Assembly: GCA_002293455.1 (NCBI GenBank)
Contig: DBDH01000095.1
Coordinates: 1,287 to 25,048 of the forward strand
Direction: 5' to 3'
Origin: Treponema sp. UBA937
Lineage (GTDB): Bacteria > Spirochaetota > Spirochaetia > Treponematales > Breznakiellaceae
DNA length: 23,762 nucleotides
Shown here one piece after another: positions 7,496-15,816 of this stretch. The number at the start of each line of letters is the position of its first letter. The first letter of the stretch is position 1. The position numbers and the translations under genes are program-made. Below the pieces are notes generated by a model. It saw only the letters and a list, made by a program, of their open reading frames with translations. It ran no database searches and was not told the DNA's origin.

Positions 7496-8350
7496 ATGTT
7501 GACTGAAGTCCGCCGTGTTTTGCTAATCGTTAATCTCCACAAAAAGGATTCTCAATTTATTTCTGAGCAAATATGTCAGGTTTTGGAGAAACGCGGATTG
7601 GAAGTAAAGGTCTTTGGCTTTGACGGAAAGCCGGAGCGGAACACCGGGGATTGTTTTGATATTGCGTTCAGTCTTGGCGGCGACGGAACGGTTTTGTATG
7701 CTGTCCGGGAAATGGCTTCGGCGGGCATTCCGATTTTCCCGATTAATCTTGGAACGCTTGGTTTTATCGCGGCGGTCCATCCCGATGAATGGGAAGCTGT
7801 TTTTGACGCGTACTTGCACGGAACAGCTTCCGTTTCAGAGCGGCTCATGCTTGATATTTGGGTTCTGCGCGGCGGAAAAGAAGTTTTCCGCTCAAGCTGC
7901 CTCAACGACGGCGTGATTACTTCGGAAGGAATTTCAAAGATTATCCGGCTTCATGTGGGCGGGGAAAAAATCAAGCTGGGGCATTACCGGAGTGACGGCC
8001 TTATTGTGGCGACGCCTACGGGTTCTACGGCTCATTCGGTTGCCGCCGGGGGGCCTATCATCGATCCAGAGATGGAAGCGGTTATCATCAATCCTATTTG
8101 TCCTTTTACCTTGTCGAACCGGCCCATCGTGGTGCCCTCTCATGAAACTATCTGTGTCGAGGTCGAGGCGGAACAGCGGAGCGGCGTTCTGCTTACGGTG
8201 GACGGCCAGATCGTGGAAAATTTAGAACCTTTGGATAAGGTCTATATACAAAAATCGCAAAATAAGGCAAAACTTATTGCGTCGGACCGAAGCGTGTTTT
8301 ATACTGTGCTTCGATCAAAATTAAACTGGTCCGGAGGGCCCGATGCTTGA
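7496..8350 (+). CDS. nadK: NAD kinase
   Basis: A 284-residue cytoplasmic enzyme that phosphorylates NAD to NADP. The family motifs are in order: G-G-D-G-T at 61-65 with catalytic Asp63, N-L-G-T-L-G-F at 84-90, L-N-D-G at 136-139 (usually N-E), and the long S-D-G-L-I-V-A-T-P-T-G-S-T-A-H segment at 166-180 followed by A-A-G-G-P-I. Length matches the family. The ATG at 7496 has no Shine-Dalgarno sequence; a promoter ends nine bases before it, so the message is probably leaderless or has a leader of about three bases. The gene overlaps recN by eight bases, which implies translational coupling; nadK-recN adjacency occurs in other bacteria. Confidence 0.95.
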   Translation: MLTEVRRVLLIVNLHKKDSQFISEQICQVLEKRGLEVKVFGFDGKPERNTGDCFDIAFSLGGDGTVLYAVREMASAGIPIFPINLGTLGFIAAVHPDEWEAVFDAYLHGTASVSERLMLDIWVLRGGKEVFRSSCLNDGVITSEGISKIIRLHVGGEKIKLGHYRSDGLIVATPTGSTAHSVAAGGPIIDPEMEAVIINPICPFTLSNRPIVVPSHETICVEVEAEQRSGVLLTVDGQIVENLEPLDKVYIQKSQNKAKLIASDRSVFYTVLRSKLNWSGGPDA

Positions 8351-10031
8351 AGAACTCGTGATTCGGAATTTTGCCCTTATCGATTCTCTTACTGTTTCCT
8401 TTGAGGACGGCCTCAATATTCTTACCGGCGAAACCGGGGCGGGAAAATCCATCATCGTTGGGGCGCTGAGTTTTCTTCTTGGCGCGAAGGCCGATACCGA
8501 TGTAATCCGTACCGGATCCGAAGAAACCGGCGTTTCCGCCGTGATGAAAGTGAAAAGTTCAAACGCCGACGCGGTGTCCTGGCTTGGCGAACGCGGAATC
8601 GAACTAGAGGACGATCATCTCATTATCCGCAGAACGCTGAAAACAAACGGCCGCGGAAATATTTATATTCAAAACGTCCCTGTAACGCGGAATGATTTAG
8701 CGGACTTTACGGCATTTTTGTTTGATCTTCATGGTCAGCATAATCATGAAACTTTGTTGAAGAAAGAAAGTCACCGGCGTTATTTAGACCGGTTTGCGGG
8801 GCTGGAAGATGAAACCGCCGCTTTTAATCAGATTTTTATCGACTTAAGCGAAAAACGCAAAGCCATGGAAAGTTCGCTTGCGTCGGAGCGGGACCGTGAA
8901 GCGCGGCTGGAACTTTTGCAGTACGCGGTGGAAGAAATTGATCATGTAAATCCGAAAATAGGGGAAAGCCGGGAATTGGAAGCCGAAGCGGGACGGCTTT
9001 CGGACTTTGAGAAACTTGCGGGCCTTGTGACACAGGCTGCCGGCGCTTTATGTGATGATGAATCTTCGATTATTGCCCTTTTGCGGAAAACAAAAAATGT
9101 TTTGGAAACCGCGTCCGGCATTGATACCGCTTTGACGGCAATTGCCCAGCGCGTTGACGCGCTTTTTTATGAGGCGGAAGATATTACGGAAGAATTCCGT
9201 ACGTATCAGGATCATTTAACCTATGATCCGCAGCGGCTTGAAGAAGCGGAAGAACGGCTCGCGCTCTTGTACAGGCTCAAAAAGAAATACGGCGCGGATG
9301 AAGAAGAAGTTCTTGCCTATAAAACGCGGGCTGAAGCCGAGATAGAAACATTGTCCCAGTCGGAAGAAAGCCGGGACAAACTTAAAGCCGATATAAAGGC
9401 CCTTGAAAAAGATATGTTTGAAAGGGCCGGCATTATCAGCAAAAAACGGAACGACGCGGCGCTTGTGCTGGGGAAAAAAATCGGCGAAATACTCGGCAGT
9501 TTGGGAATGCCCAACGCGAGGTTTGATGTGTCTGTAGCGGGTAAAGGACAGGGACCCGCCGGGCTCATTTGCGGCCCTTGGGGCGCCGATGATGTTGAGT
9601 TTCTTATTTCCGCGAACGCGGGAGAGCCGCTCAAAGAATTATCGAAAATTGCCTCCGGCGGAGAACTTGCCCGCGTCATGCTTGCGATTAAAACCGTACT
9701 AGCCGGGGCCGATACCATCGAAACGCTGATTTTTGATGAGGTTGATACCGGCATCGGCGGGGAAGTTGCCCTTGCTGTAGGTGATTATCTGGTAAAAATC
9801 GGCAAAATAAAACAAATCTTTTGCGTTACACATCTTGCCTCAATTGCGGTTCGTGCCGATAATCATCTAAAGGTTGAAAAAAATACCGACGGAGAGCGGA
9901 CGGTGACCACTGTTTCTGTGTTGAGGGAGGATGGCAGACGGCAGGAAATTGCGCGGATGCTCGCCGGAGATTCCGCGGGTAGTGCGGCTCTTGCACATGC
10001 GGATGATTTACTGGCAAAATACAAAAGCTAG
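8343..10031 (+). CDS. recN: DNA repair protein RecN
   Basis: A 562-residue SMC-like ATPase for double-strand break repair. The N-terminal half-nucleotide-binding domain begins L-E-E-L-V-I-R-N-F-A-L-I-D and carries Walker A G-E-T-G-A-G-K-S at 29-36. A long charged coiled-coil region spans about 150-400. The C-terminal half-domain has the signature A-S-G-G-E-L-A-R at 437-444, Walker B L-I-F-D-E-V-D-T-G-I-G-G with Asp465 and Glu466, and a later T-H-L-A-S-I-A switch histidine. Length is normal for RecN. It begins inside the end of nadK, so both are read from the same message. Nothing looks truncated. A gap of 40 bases separates it from the next gene, which may be in the same operon. Confidence 0.95.
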   Translation: MLEELVIRNFALIDSLTVSFEDGLNILTGETGAGKSIIVGALSFLLGAKADTDVIRTGSEETGVSAVMKVKSSNADAVSWLGERGIELEDDHLIIRRTLKTNGRGNIYIQNVPVTRNDLADFTAFLFDLHGQHNHETLLKKESHRRYLDRFAGLEDETAAFNQIFIDLSEKRKAMESSLASERDREARLELLQYAVEEIDHVNPKIGESRELEAEAGRLSDFEKLAGLVTQAAGALCDDESSIIALLRKTKNVLETASGIDTALTAIAQRVDALFYEAEDITEEFRTYQDHLTYDPQRLEEAEERLALLYRLKKKYGADEEEVLAYKTRAEAEIETLSQSEESRDKLKADIKALEKDMFERAGIISKKRNDAALVLGKKIGEILGSLGMPNARFDVSVAGKGQGPAGLICGPWGADDVEFLISANAGEPLKELSKIASGGELARVMLAIKTVLAGADTIETLIFDEVDTGIGGEVALAVGDYLVKIGKIKQIFCVTHLASIAVRADNHLKVEKNTDGERTVTTVSVLREDGRRQEIARMLAGDSAGSAALAHADDLLAKYKS

Positions 10032-10071
10032 TTTTTTAATATTGTAGATTAATTGATAGGGAAAATATTAT

Positions 10072-10875
10072 ATGGCGAAGATTTCAGAGGAAGATCGTCA
10101 TCTTTATCTGCAAAAAACGGAAGTGTACCGGGAAAATATCAAAGCGATTCTTGACCGGGAAAAAAATCTCCTCACCGTGATTCAAAAAGATCCCGGCGGC
10201 GGGGTGGCTTTCAAAAAAATCGTTCTTGCGGAAGAAATGCTGAATCTGTCATCGAATTATGTTATTATCAGCAATGTTTCTCAGGTGATGCTCAATGTTA
10301 AAAACGAAGAGTTTCTTAACGAAGGCAGGAAATCTCTTTACAAAAACATCATCTATATGGAAGATGTTGTCAGCAGTTATATTGATGCTCCGTTTACCGA
10401 CTACGAAGAAAAACTGGCGGAAATTCAAAGTTTTAATGCCGCAAAGCGTTATTTGTTAATCCGGAAAATCGGGCTGGCGATAGAGCTTATGGAGCAGGCT
10501 TACGGAGACAATACCAAGTGGAAGTGGAGTTTTGTAGAACTGGAAGCGCGCTTCGCGGCGGTTGCGAAAAATATATTCGACCTTAAAAACGCTTTTACGA
10601 ATACCGATCCCCGTTCTCCCCAATATGAACCTACGGTTTATCATCTAAGATTGATAAAAAAACTGCTTCTGCAATCCGCCGACCGTTACCGGGAAAAATA
10701 CGAACTTTCTACGGGCCGTATTGATGATTTTAAACTGGGTATCAGTTATCTTGGCGCGCTGAAACGGATTCATATTCTTATGGGCGAAAGGGAAGAAGCG
10801 GAAACGATAAAGAAAAAACAGGAAATATGGTCTGCGAAACTTGAATCGGATATAAAGAAAAAAGAAGGAAAGTAA
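10072..10875 (+). CDS. Uncharacterised helical cytoplasmic protein
   Basis: A 267-residue protein that I do not recognise. It has no signal peptide, membrane segment or catalytic motif I can identify. It is strongly helical and charged, with long amphipathic stretches (about 3-40, 85-135 and 180-260) and a lysine-rich end. Conserved-looking aromatic and polar positions such as N-T-K-W-K-W-S-F near 151-158 and a run A-D-R-Y-R-E-K-Y near 205-212 suggest a structured fold rather than a linker; the pairwise helices recall TPR-like or four-helix scaffolds. An AGGGA site lies about 11 bases before the ATG. It sits between recN and an ABC exporter subunit with short gaps (40 and 43 bases), so it may share transcription with either. 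Confidence 0.7.
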   Translation: MAKISEEDRHLYLQKTEVYRENIKAILDREKNLLTVIQKDPGGGVAFKKIVLAEEMLNLSSNYVIISNVSQVMLNVKNEEFLNEGRKSLYKNIIYMEDVVSSYIDAPFTDYEEKLAEIQSFNAAKRYLLIRKIGLAIELMEQAYGDNTKWKWSFVELEARFAAVAKNIFDLKNAFTNTDPRSPQYEPTVYHLRLIKKLLLQSADRYREKYELSTGRIDDFKLGISYLGALKRIHILMGEREEAETIKKKQEIWSAKLESDIKKKEGK

Positions 10876-10918
10876 GCAAGTTTTAAACTGAAGTTTTGGA
10901 CGGCTTTCATGGGCATCT

Positions 10919-12709
10919 ATGCTGAAAGAATTTAAACCGCTTTTTCCGTATTTAAAGCGGTATAAAAAGCAGTACGTTTTTGGTTTTATCTGCCTCATCG
11001 TTGTTGATCTCGCGCAAATGCTGATTCCGCAATGCATCCGCGTTGTGGTGGACATGGTTTCTTCGGGAACATTTACGCTTACATCCGTTATGTTTGTTTG
11101 TTTCGCGATGACAGGCTTCGCGGCGACGGTTTCCGCTGGACGTTTCCTTTGGCGTTTTTTTATTCATGGTTCTTCCCGAAGAATCGAAAAGGAACTGCGC
11201 GACGGACTTTTTGATCATCTTATGACGCTGTCCTACGATTTTTATCAGAAAAATAAAATCGGGGATCTCATGGCGCGCGGCACGAACGATTTAAACGCTG
11301 TCCGCCAATCGATTGGAATGGGGCTTGTTGCTTTTATCGACGGAACGGTGATGGCGTTTGCGATTCTTGTTATCATGTTCGCGTCCGACGCGAAAACGGC
11401 CGCGCTTTCGATTCTTCCGCTGCCTTTTATTACCGGTCTCATTTTATTTTTCGGCAAAGCGGTCGGAAAGCGTTTCCGCAAGGTCCAGGAAAGTTATTCC
11501 GGTATGAGCGACATTGTTCAGGAAACATTTGCCGGAATCCGCGTGGTAAAATCTTTTGTGAAAGAGTGGTGGTTCATTAAAAAATTTGCCGACACGAACG
11601 ATGATTACCAGGCCGCGAATATGTCGCTGGTAAAAATTTTCGGCATTATGTTTCCGCTTGTTTCTTTTCTTTCCGGTTTGACAACATTGATATTGCTGCT
11701 TGTCGGCGGCGGCAGAGTTATCGAAGGAAACATGAGCGCGGGAGAGCTCACGGCGCTTTTAAGTTATCTGCAAATGCTGATTTGGCCCATGCTCGGAGCG
11801 GGATTCATGGTCAATATGATTCAGAGGGGAGCCGTCAGCATGGGAAGGGTGAATGATATTTTTATCACGAAGCCTTCGATTGCTTCGCCGGACAAGCCTT
11901 TGGAAGCCGGCGGCGAAACAGAACATGCCATTGAAATAAAAGATTTGTCTTTTGCTTATAACGATGATGATTCTCCTGTTCTTGAAAACATCAATCTTAA
12001 GATAGCGTCCGGTTCTATGGTCGGGATTCTTGGGCGGACCGGTTCGGGAAAATCTACGCTTTTGAAAACCTTGGTCCGGCTTGTGGACCCGCCCGAGGGA
12101 ACGGTGATGATCAAAGGGATCGATGTAAAACTTTGGGATTTACAGACGCTTAGGAAGCACTTTGGAATGACGCCGCAGGATACCTATCTTTTTTCCGGTT
12201 CGATAAAAAACAATATTTCCTACGGCGTGGATGATTCTGCGCGGCAGGCGGCGCAGAAGGCGGCGCAAAATATTTCGGCCTTGGAATTACTCACAAAGGC
12301 CGCGCATCTTTCCGCGATTGACAAGGACCTGGAAACGTTTCAGGAAGGCTGGGAAACGCTTATCGGTGAGCGGGGGCTGACGCTTTCAGGCGGGCAGAAA
12401 CAGCGCGTGGCGATTTCCCGCGCGCTTGCAAGAGAACCGGATATTCTTATTCTTGATGACGCGATGTCCGCGGTCGATGCTGAAACAGAAAAGAAAATTC
12501 TTAACCGTTTGCTGAAAGAACGAAAAGGAAAAACCACGATTCTTGTTTCGCACCGGGTTTCTACACTGCGGCACGCCGATACTATTGCCGTCTTAGAAAA
12601 AGGCCGTATCGCGGAATACGGAACTCCGTCCCAATTGATGAAGAGCGGCGGCTTTTACGCTCAGATGGCGCGCTTTCAAAAACTTGAACAAGATGAAATT
12701 GAATTATGA
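10919..12709 (+). CDS. ABC exporter subunit with degenerate catalytic glutamate
   Basis: A 596-residue half-transporter: six membrane helices (about 1-310) fused to a nucleotide-binding domain. Walker A is G-R-T-G-S-G-K-S-T at 372-380, the signature is canonical L-S-G-G-Q at 489-493, and Walker B is I-L-I-L-D-D with Asp513 followed by Asp514 where the catalytic glutamate is expected; a switch histidine is present in S-H-R-V-S-T. Asp in place of Glu is the hallmark of the degenerate ATP site of heterodimeric exporters. The partner is the 714-residue subunit at 13577, whose signature motif is degenerate in the complementary way. Substrate cannot be told (drug, lipid or peptide). No convincing Shine-Dalgarno sequence precedes the ATG. 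Confidence 0.9.
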   Translation: MLKEFKPLFPYLKRYKKQYVFGFICLIVVDLAQMLIPQCIRVVVDMVSSGTFTLTSVMFVCFAMTGFAATVSAGRFLWRFFIHGSSRRIEKELRDGLFDHLMTLSYDFYQKNKIGDLMARGTNDLNAVRQSIGMGLVAFIDGTVMAFAILVIMFASDAKTAALSILPLPFITGLILFFGKAVGKRFRKVQESYSGMSDIVQETFAGIRVVKSFVKEWWFIKKFADTNDDYQAANMSLVKIFGIMFPLVSFLSGLTTLILLLVGGGRVIEGNMSAGELTALLSYLQMLIWPMLGAGFMVNMIQRGAVSMGRVNDIFITKPSIASPDKPLEAGGETEHAIEIKDLSFAYNDDDSPVLENINLKIASGSMVGILGRTGSGKSTLLKTLVRLVDPPEGTVMIKGIDVKLWDLQTLRKHFGMTPQDTYLFSGSIKNNISYGVDDSARQAAQKAAQNISALELLTKAAHLSAIDKDLETFQEGWETLIGERGLTLSGGQKQRVAISRALAREPDILILDDAMSAVDAETEKKILNRLLKERKGKTTILVSHRVSTLRHADTIAVLEKGRIAEYGTPSQLMKSGGFYAQMARFQKLEQDEIEL

Positions 12710-12725
12710 ATGGGAGAAACATTAG

Positions 12726-13508
12726 ATGAAATATTTTGTTGCCGATGCGTTTGCCGACAAGTTATTCAGCGGAAATCCCGCGGGCGTATGTCTGCTTGAC
12801 GAATGGCCGGAAGATTGTGTAATGCAAAACATCGCGTTTGAGAATAATTTAGCGGAAACCGCGTTTGTCATCAAACGGAGTTCTTATTATGATCTGCGCT
12901 GGTTTACGCCGGAAACCGAAATGGATTTATGCGGACATGCTACATTGGCAAGCGCGTTTATCATTTCTCAATTTGTTGACAACAATGCCGTCGATATGGA
13001 TTTTCATACCAAGAGCGGCGTGTTATCGGTAAAAAGAATTGATGATTTATTTGAGATGGATTTCCCCTCAAGAAAACCAATCCCCATACCGGTTTTGCCG
13101 CTTATGGAAGAAGCGGTTGGAGTTCCTGTGTTAGAAGCGCATCAATCGAGAGATTTGCTTTTAATGCTGGAAAACGAAACTCAAGTAAAAAATCTCCAGC
13201 CCGATTTGGATTTAGTCGCAAAAATTCCTAATTGCTTTGCGGTGATTGTTACGGCAAAAGGCAATGAAGCGGATTTTGTTTCCCGGTTTTTTGCTCCCAA
13301 TGCCGCAATCCCCGAAGACCCTGTAACCGGTTCCGCTCACTCAACGTTGATTCCCTTTTGGGCGGAACGGCTGAACAAGAAAAAGATGATTGCCAAACAG
13401 CTTTCAAGGCGCGGAGGAACGCTTTTTTGCGAGGACTGCGGCGATAGAATAAAATTATCAGGTTATGCGAAACTGTATTTGCGGGGCGAAATTTTACTTG
13501 GCATATAG
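12726..13508 (+). CDS. PhzF-family isomerase/epimerase
   Basis: A 260-residue cytoplasmic protein of the PhzF/YddE family, which folds as two similar diaminopimelate-epimerase-like halves. Family marks are V-D-A-F near the N-terminus, F-S-G-N-P-A-G-V at 14-21, the conserved acid Glu44 in N-L-A-E-T-A-F, D-L-C-G-H-A-T-L-A near 67-75 and the E-D-P-V-T-G-S-A-H loop at 197-205. PhzF itself isomerises a phenazine precursor, but most family members have unknown substrates and no phenazine genes are visible here. Length is slightly below the usual 280-300. It lies 16 bases after one exporter subunit and upstream of the other, so it is probably co-transcribed with them; it might modify the transported compound, which is inference only. 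Confidence 0.88.
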   Translation: MKYFVADAFADKLFSGNPAGVCLLDEWPEDCVMQNIAFENNLAETAFVIKRSSYYDLRWFTPETEMDLCGHATLASAFIISQFVDNNAVDMDFHTKSGVLSVKRIDDLFEMDFPSRKPIPIPVLPLMEEAVGVPVLEAHQSRDLLLMLENETQVKNLQPDLDLVAKIPNCFAVIVTAKGNEADFVSRFFAPNAAIPEDPVTGSAHSTLIPFWAERLNKKKMIAKQLSRRGGTLFCEDCGDRIKLSGYAKLYLRGEILLGI

Positions 13509-13528
13509 GATTGCGAAAAGGACAGAAA

Positions 13529-13573
13529 ATGATGAGCGCTTATTTCATTGCTAACATACACAGCGGAAGGTAA
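13529..13573 (+). pseudogene. Possible 14-codon relic of a DUF1330-type gene
   Basis: A very short frame M-M-S-A-Y-F-I-A-N-I-H-S-G-R between the PhzF gene and the second ABC subunit. It has a good AAAAGGA site at 13516-13522, six bases before the ATG. The first ten residues resemble the N-terminus of DUF1330 proteins, which commonly begin with a similar A-Y-F-I-A-N-I strand; the last four codons are the next gene's ribosome-binding region. It may be what remains after a deletion, or simply a leader peptide or chance. Confidence 0.3.
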
Positions 13574-13576
13574 CTG

Positions 13577-15721
13577 ATGTCGGATTATTTTGAAGTCGAA
13601 GAAGCCGCCACAAAAGGGTATGACAAGCGTATCGTAGGAAGAATCTTGTCGTATGTAAAACCTTACCGCCTGCTGACGATTCTTACGATTACCGCGTTGG
13701 CGGTTTCCACCGTCGGTGAATTGCTGCTTCCTATTCTTCTTCAGCGCGTAATTGACAACGCCATCATGGCGCGTTTCCTTACGCTCGACGCTAAAGCCTT
13801 TGAGTCATCAAGAGAAAATCTGAGCGATGCGTCAACAAAACTGGTGAATGATTTATCGCGGTCTGAAAATGCTATCGGGATTAATGCCTATTATTTTATT
13901 CCGCAAGGAAGCGATTTGATTTTGCCGGGAAACGCGGAGGCGGAACTTCGGGAAAACGGAATTATCCTCGATGAACAATGGTACGCTTTTCATTATCCAT
14001 CCGTTTCTTCCCACACACAGGATATTGTTTTAAAATATCCATCCCTTTTTATCAGCAATGATGGTGCCGCGGCAATCCGTACAAAAGATTTATACACTTT
14101 GGAAACTGATGAAATTCTCAGCGTTAGATACAACGATGCGGCTTATATTGTTTTAATCGTAGCCGTTTCTTTTATCGTCCTCATTCTCGTGTTCGGTTTT
14201 TCATTTATTCAAACATGGTGCAGCAGTTTAATCGGACAAAAAGTGATGAAGGATTTGCGCCTGGAACTGTTTAAGAAAACATCAGGCCAATCGACGGATT
14301 TTCTTTCGCGGCATCCTGTAGGAAGAATCGTTACGCGGCTCACAGGCGATGTCGAAACCATCAACGAATTTTTTACGAGCGTACTTGTCGCGTTTCTAAA
14401 AGATATTTCGATTATGGCGGGTGTGCTGGTCACACTGTTTCTGCTTTCGCCAAAGCTGGCGCTTGCTTTGTTCATCACAATGCCGCCGGTTTTTATCACA
14501 GCTGCAATCAGCCGCGTCAAAGCCAGGGACGCGTTCCGCCGTCAGCGGGCCGCTTCTTCAAAAGTGAACTCATATTTGAGTGAGCGGCTTTCGGGCGTTC
14601 AGGTTGTGCAGCTTTTCGGCGGTGAAGAAAAAAGCAGCCGGGAATTCCGTGAGCGGAACCATGAACTCTTCCGGGCAAATCTGGGGGAAATGTATGTCTT
14701 CGCCACGTTCCGTCCCGTGATCGATTTTTTATCAACGTTGACCGTCGCGATTGTCATCACTCTGGGGAGCGCAATGCTCCTGAACCTTTCACTTTCTCTC
14801 GGTGTTCTCATTGTCTTTATCAGCCTTGTTCAGATGTTTTATGCTCCGGTTCAGGATATTGCCGAAAAATATACGCTTCTTCAATCCGCGATGGCGGGTG
14901 GTGAACGGGTGTTTACTTTGCTTGATACAAATGAATCTATCCCCGATACCGGAACGCATTCAATAGAAGGCATGGTCCGCGGTCATATTGAATTTGATGA
15001 TGTGCGTTTCTCGTATAAAAAAGGGGAGGAAGTTCTGAAAGGCCTGAGCTTTTCGGTTCTGCCCGGTGAAACAACTGCCATTGTCGGCTATACCGGAGCC
15101 GGAAAAACAACGATAACAAATGTACTCGCGCGCCTTTGGGACATCGATTCGGGCATCATCAAAATTGACGGCGTGCCGATAAAGAATATTCCTCTTGCGG
15201 AACTGCGCCGTTCGGTTCTGCCGGTTCTGCAGGAAGTGTTCTTTTTTTCCGGTACTATTATTGATAACATCCGACTCGGGTTGGATTTATCGGATGAAGA
15301 AGTTGAAGAAGCCGCGAAAGCGGTTCACGCCCACGAGTTTATCAGCCGCCTTCCCGAAGGATACAACACCATGCTTTCCGAAGGAGCCGCTAATATTTCT
15401 TCCGGCCAGAGGCAGCTCATCAGTTTTGCGCGCGTTGTCGCTCATAACCCCGCCATCGTTGTTTTGGATGAAGCCACCAGTTCCATCGATACCGAAACCG
15501 AACACTACATCCAAATGGGAATTCAGCGGATTCTCAAAGGCCGCACATCGATAGCTATTGCTCACCGTTTATCCACCATCCGCAACTCGGACCAGATTCT
15601 TGTCCTGTCGGGCGGAAAGCTCGCGGAGAAGGGGACGCACCAGGAACTCATTGATAAGGATGAACTGTACGCCAACTTGTACAAACTGCAATACGAACAG
15701 GATGATGGAGTGAGAAGCTGA
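13577..15721 (+). CDS. ABC exporter subunit with degenerate signature and large first loop
   Basis: A 714-residue half-transporter. Membrane helix 1 lies near 31-55 and helix 2 near 189-213; the roughly 125 residues between them form an extra domain on the outer face. Walker A is G-Y-T-G-A-G-K-T-T at 504-512, Walker B ends V-V-L-D-E with intact catalytic Glu632, and I-A-H-R-L-S-T supplies the switch histidine. The signature is I-S-S-G-Q (607-611) instead of L-S-G-G-Q. Together with the Asp in the 596-residue partner this produces one active and one degenerate ATP site, as in heterodimeric exporters such as TM287/288 and BmrC/BmrD. A GGAAGG site lies five bases before the ATG. It ends the exporter operon; the next gene has its own promoter. 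Confidence 0.92.
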   Translation: MSDYFEVEEAATKGYDKRIVGRILSYVKPYRLLTILTITALAVSTVGELLLPILLQRVIDNAIMARFLTLDAKAFESSRENLSDASTKLVNDLSRSENAIGINAYYFIPQGSDLILPGNAEAELRENGIILDEQWYAFHYPSVSSHTQDIVLKYPSLFISNDGAAAIRTKDLYTLETDEILSVRYNDAAYIVLIVAVSFIVLILVFGFSFIQTWCSSLIGQKVMKDLRLELFKKTSGQSTDFLSRHPVGRIVTRLTGDVETINEFFTSVLVAFLKDISIMAGVLVTLFLLSPKLALALFITMPPVFITAAISRVKARDAFRRQRAASSKVNSYLSERLSGVQVVQLFGGEEKSSREFRERNHELFRANLGEMYVFATFRPVIDFLSTLTVAIVITLGSAMLLNLSLSLGVLIVFISLVQMFYAPVQDIAEKYTLLQSAMAGGERVFTLLDTNESIPDTGTHSIEGMVRGHIEFDDVRFSYKKGEEVLKGLSFSVLPGETTAIVGYTGAGKTTITNVLARLWDIDSGIIKIDGVPIKNIPLAELRRSVLPVLQEVFFFSGTIIDNIRLGLDLSDEEVEEAAKAVHAHEFISRLPEGYNTMLSEGAANISSGQRQLISFARVVAHNPAIVVLDEATSSIDTETEHYIQMGIQRILKGRTSIAIAHRLSTIRNSDQILVLSGGKLAEKGTHQELIDKDELYANLYKLQYEQDDGVRS

Positions 15722-15747
15722 GATTCATATTTCATAATTAATCTTAC

Positions 15748-15776
15748 TTGTCCTCCCGTTTTTTTCATGCTATCAT
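15748..15776 (+). promoter_or_regulatory. Sigma-70 promoter for the caspase/SUMF1 gene
   Basis: TTGTCC at 15748-15753 and TATCAT at 15771-15776 are separated by exactly 17 bases. Transcription would start near 15783, leaving about 34 bases before the GTG start at 15817. The promoter also rules out a TTG start codon at 15748, because that triplet would be upstream of the transcript. Confidence 0.6.
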
Positions 15777-15816
15777 AAAAATCGACATGAAGATTGAAAG
15801 CGGGAGGAGCTCCAAC

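Noticed and set aside
15751..15808. TCCTCCCG/CGGGAGGA inverted repeat that could hide the ribosome-binding site
   Set aside because: The left arm lies upstream of the predicted transcription start near 15783, so it cannot pair in the RNA; the spacing is also long.
15748..15816. TTG or earlier start for the caspase/SUMF1 gene
   Set aside because: The TTG at 15748 is the -35 hexamer of the predicted promoter, so it would not be in the transcript; the GTG at 15817 has a strong ribosome-binding site. The ATG at 15787 remains a lesser alternative.
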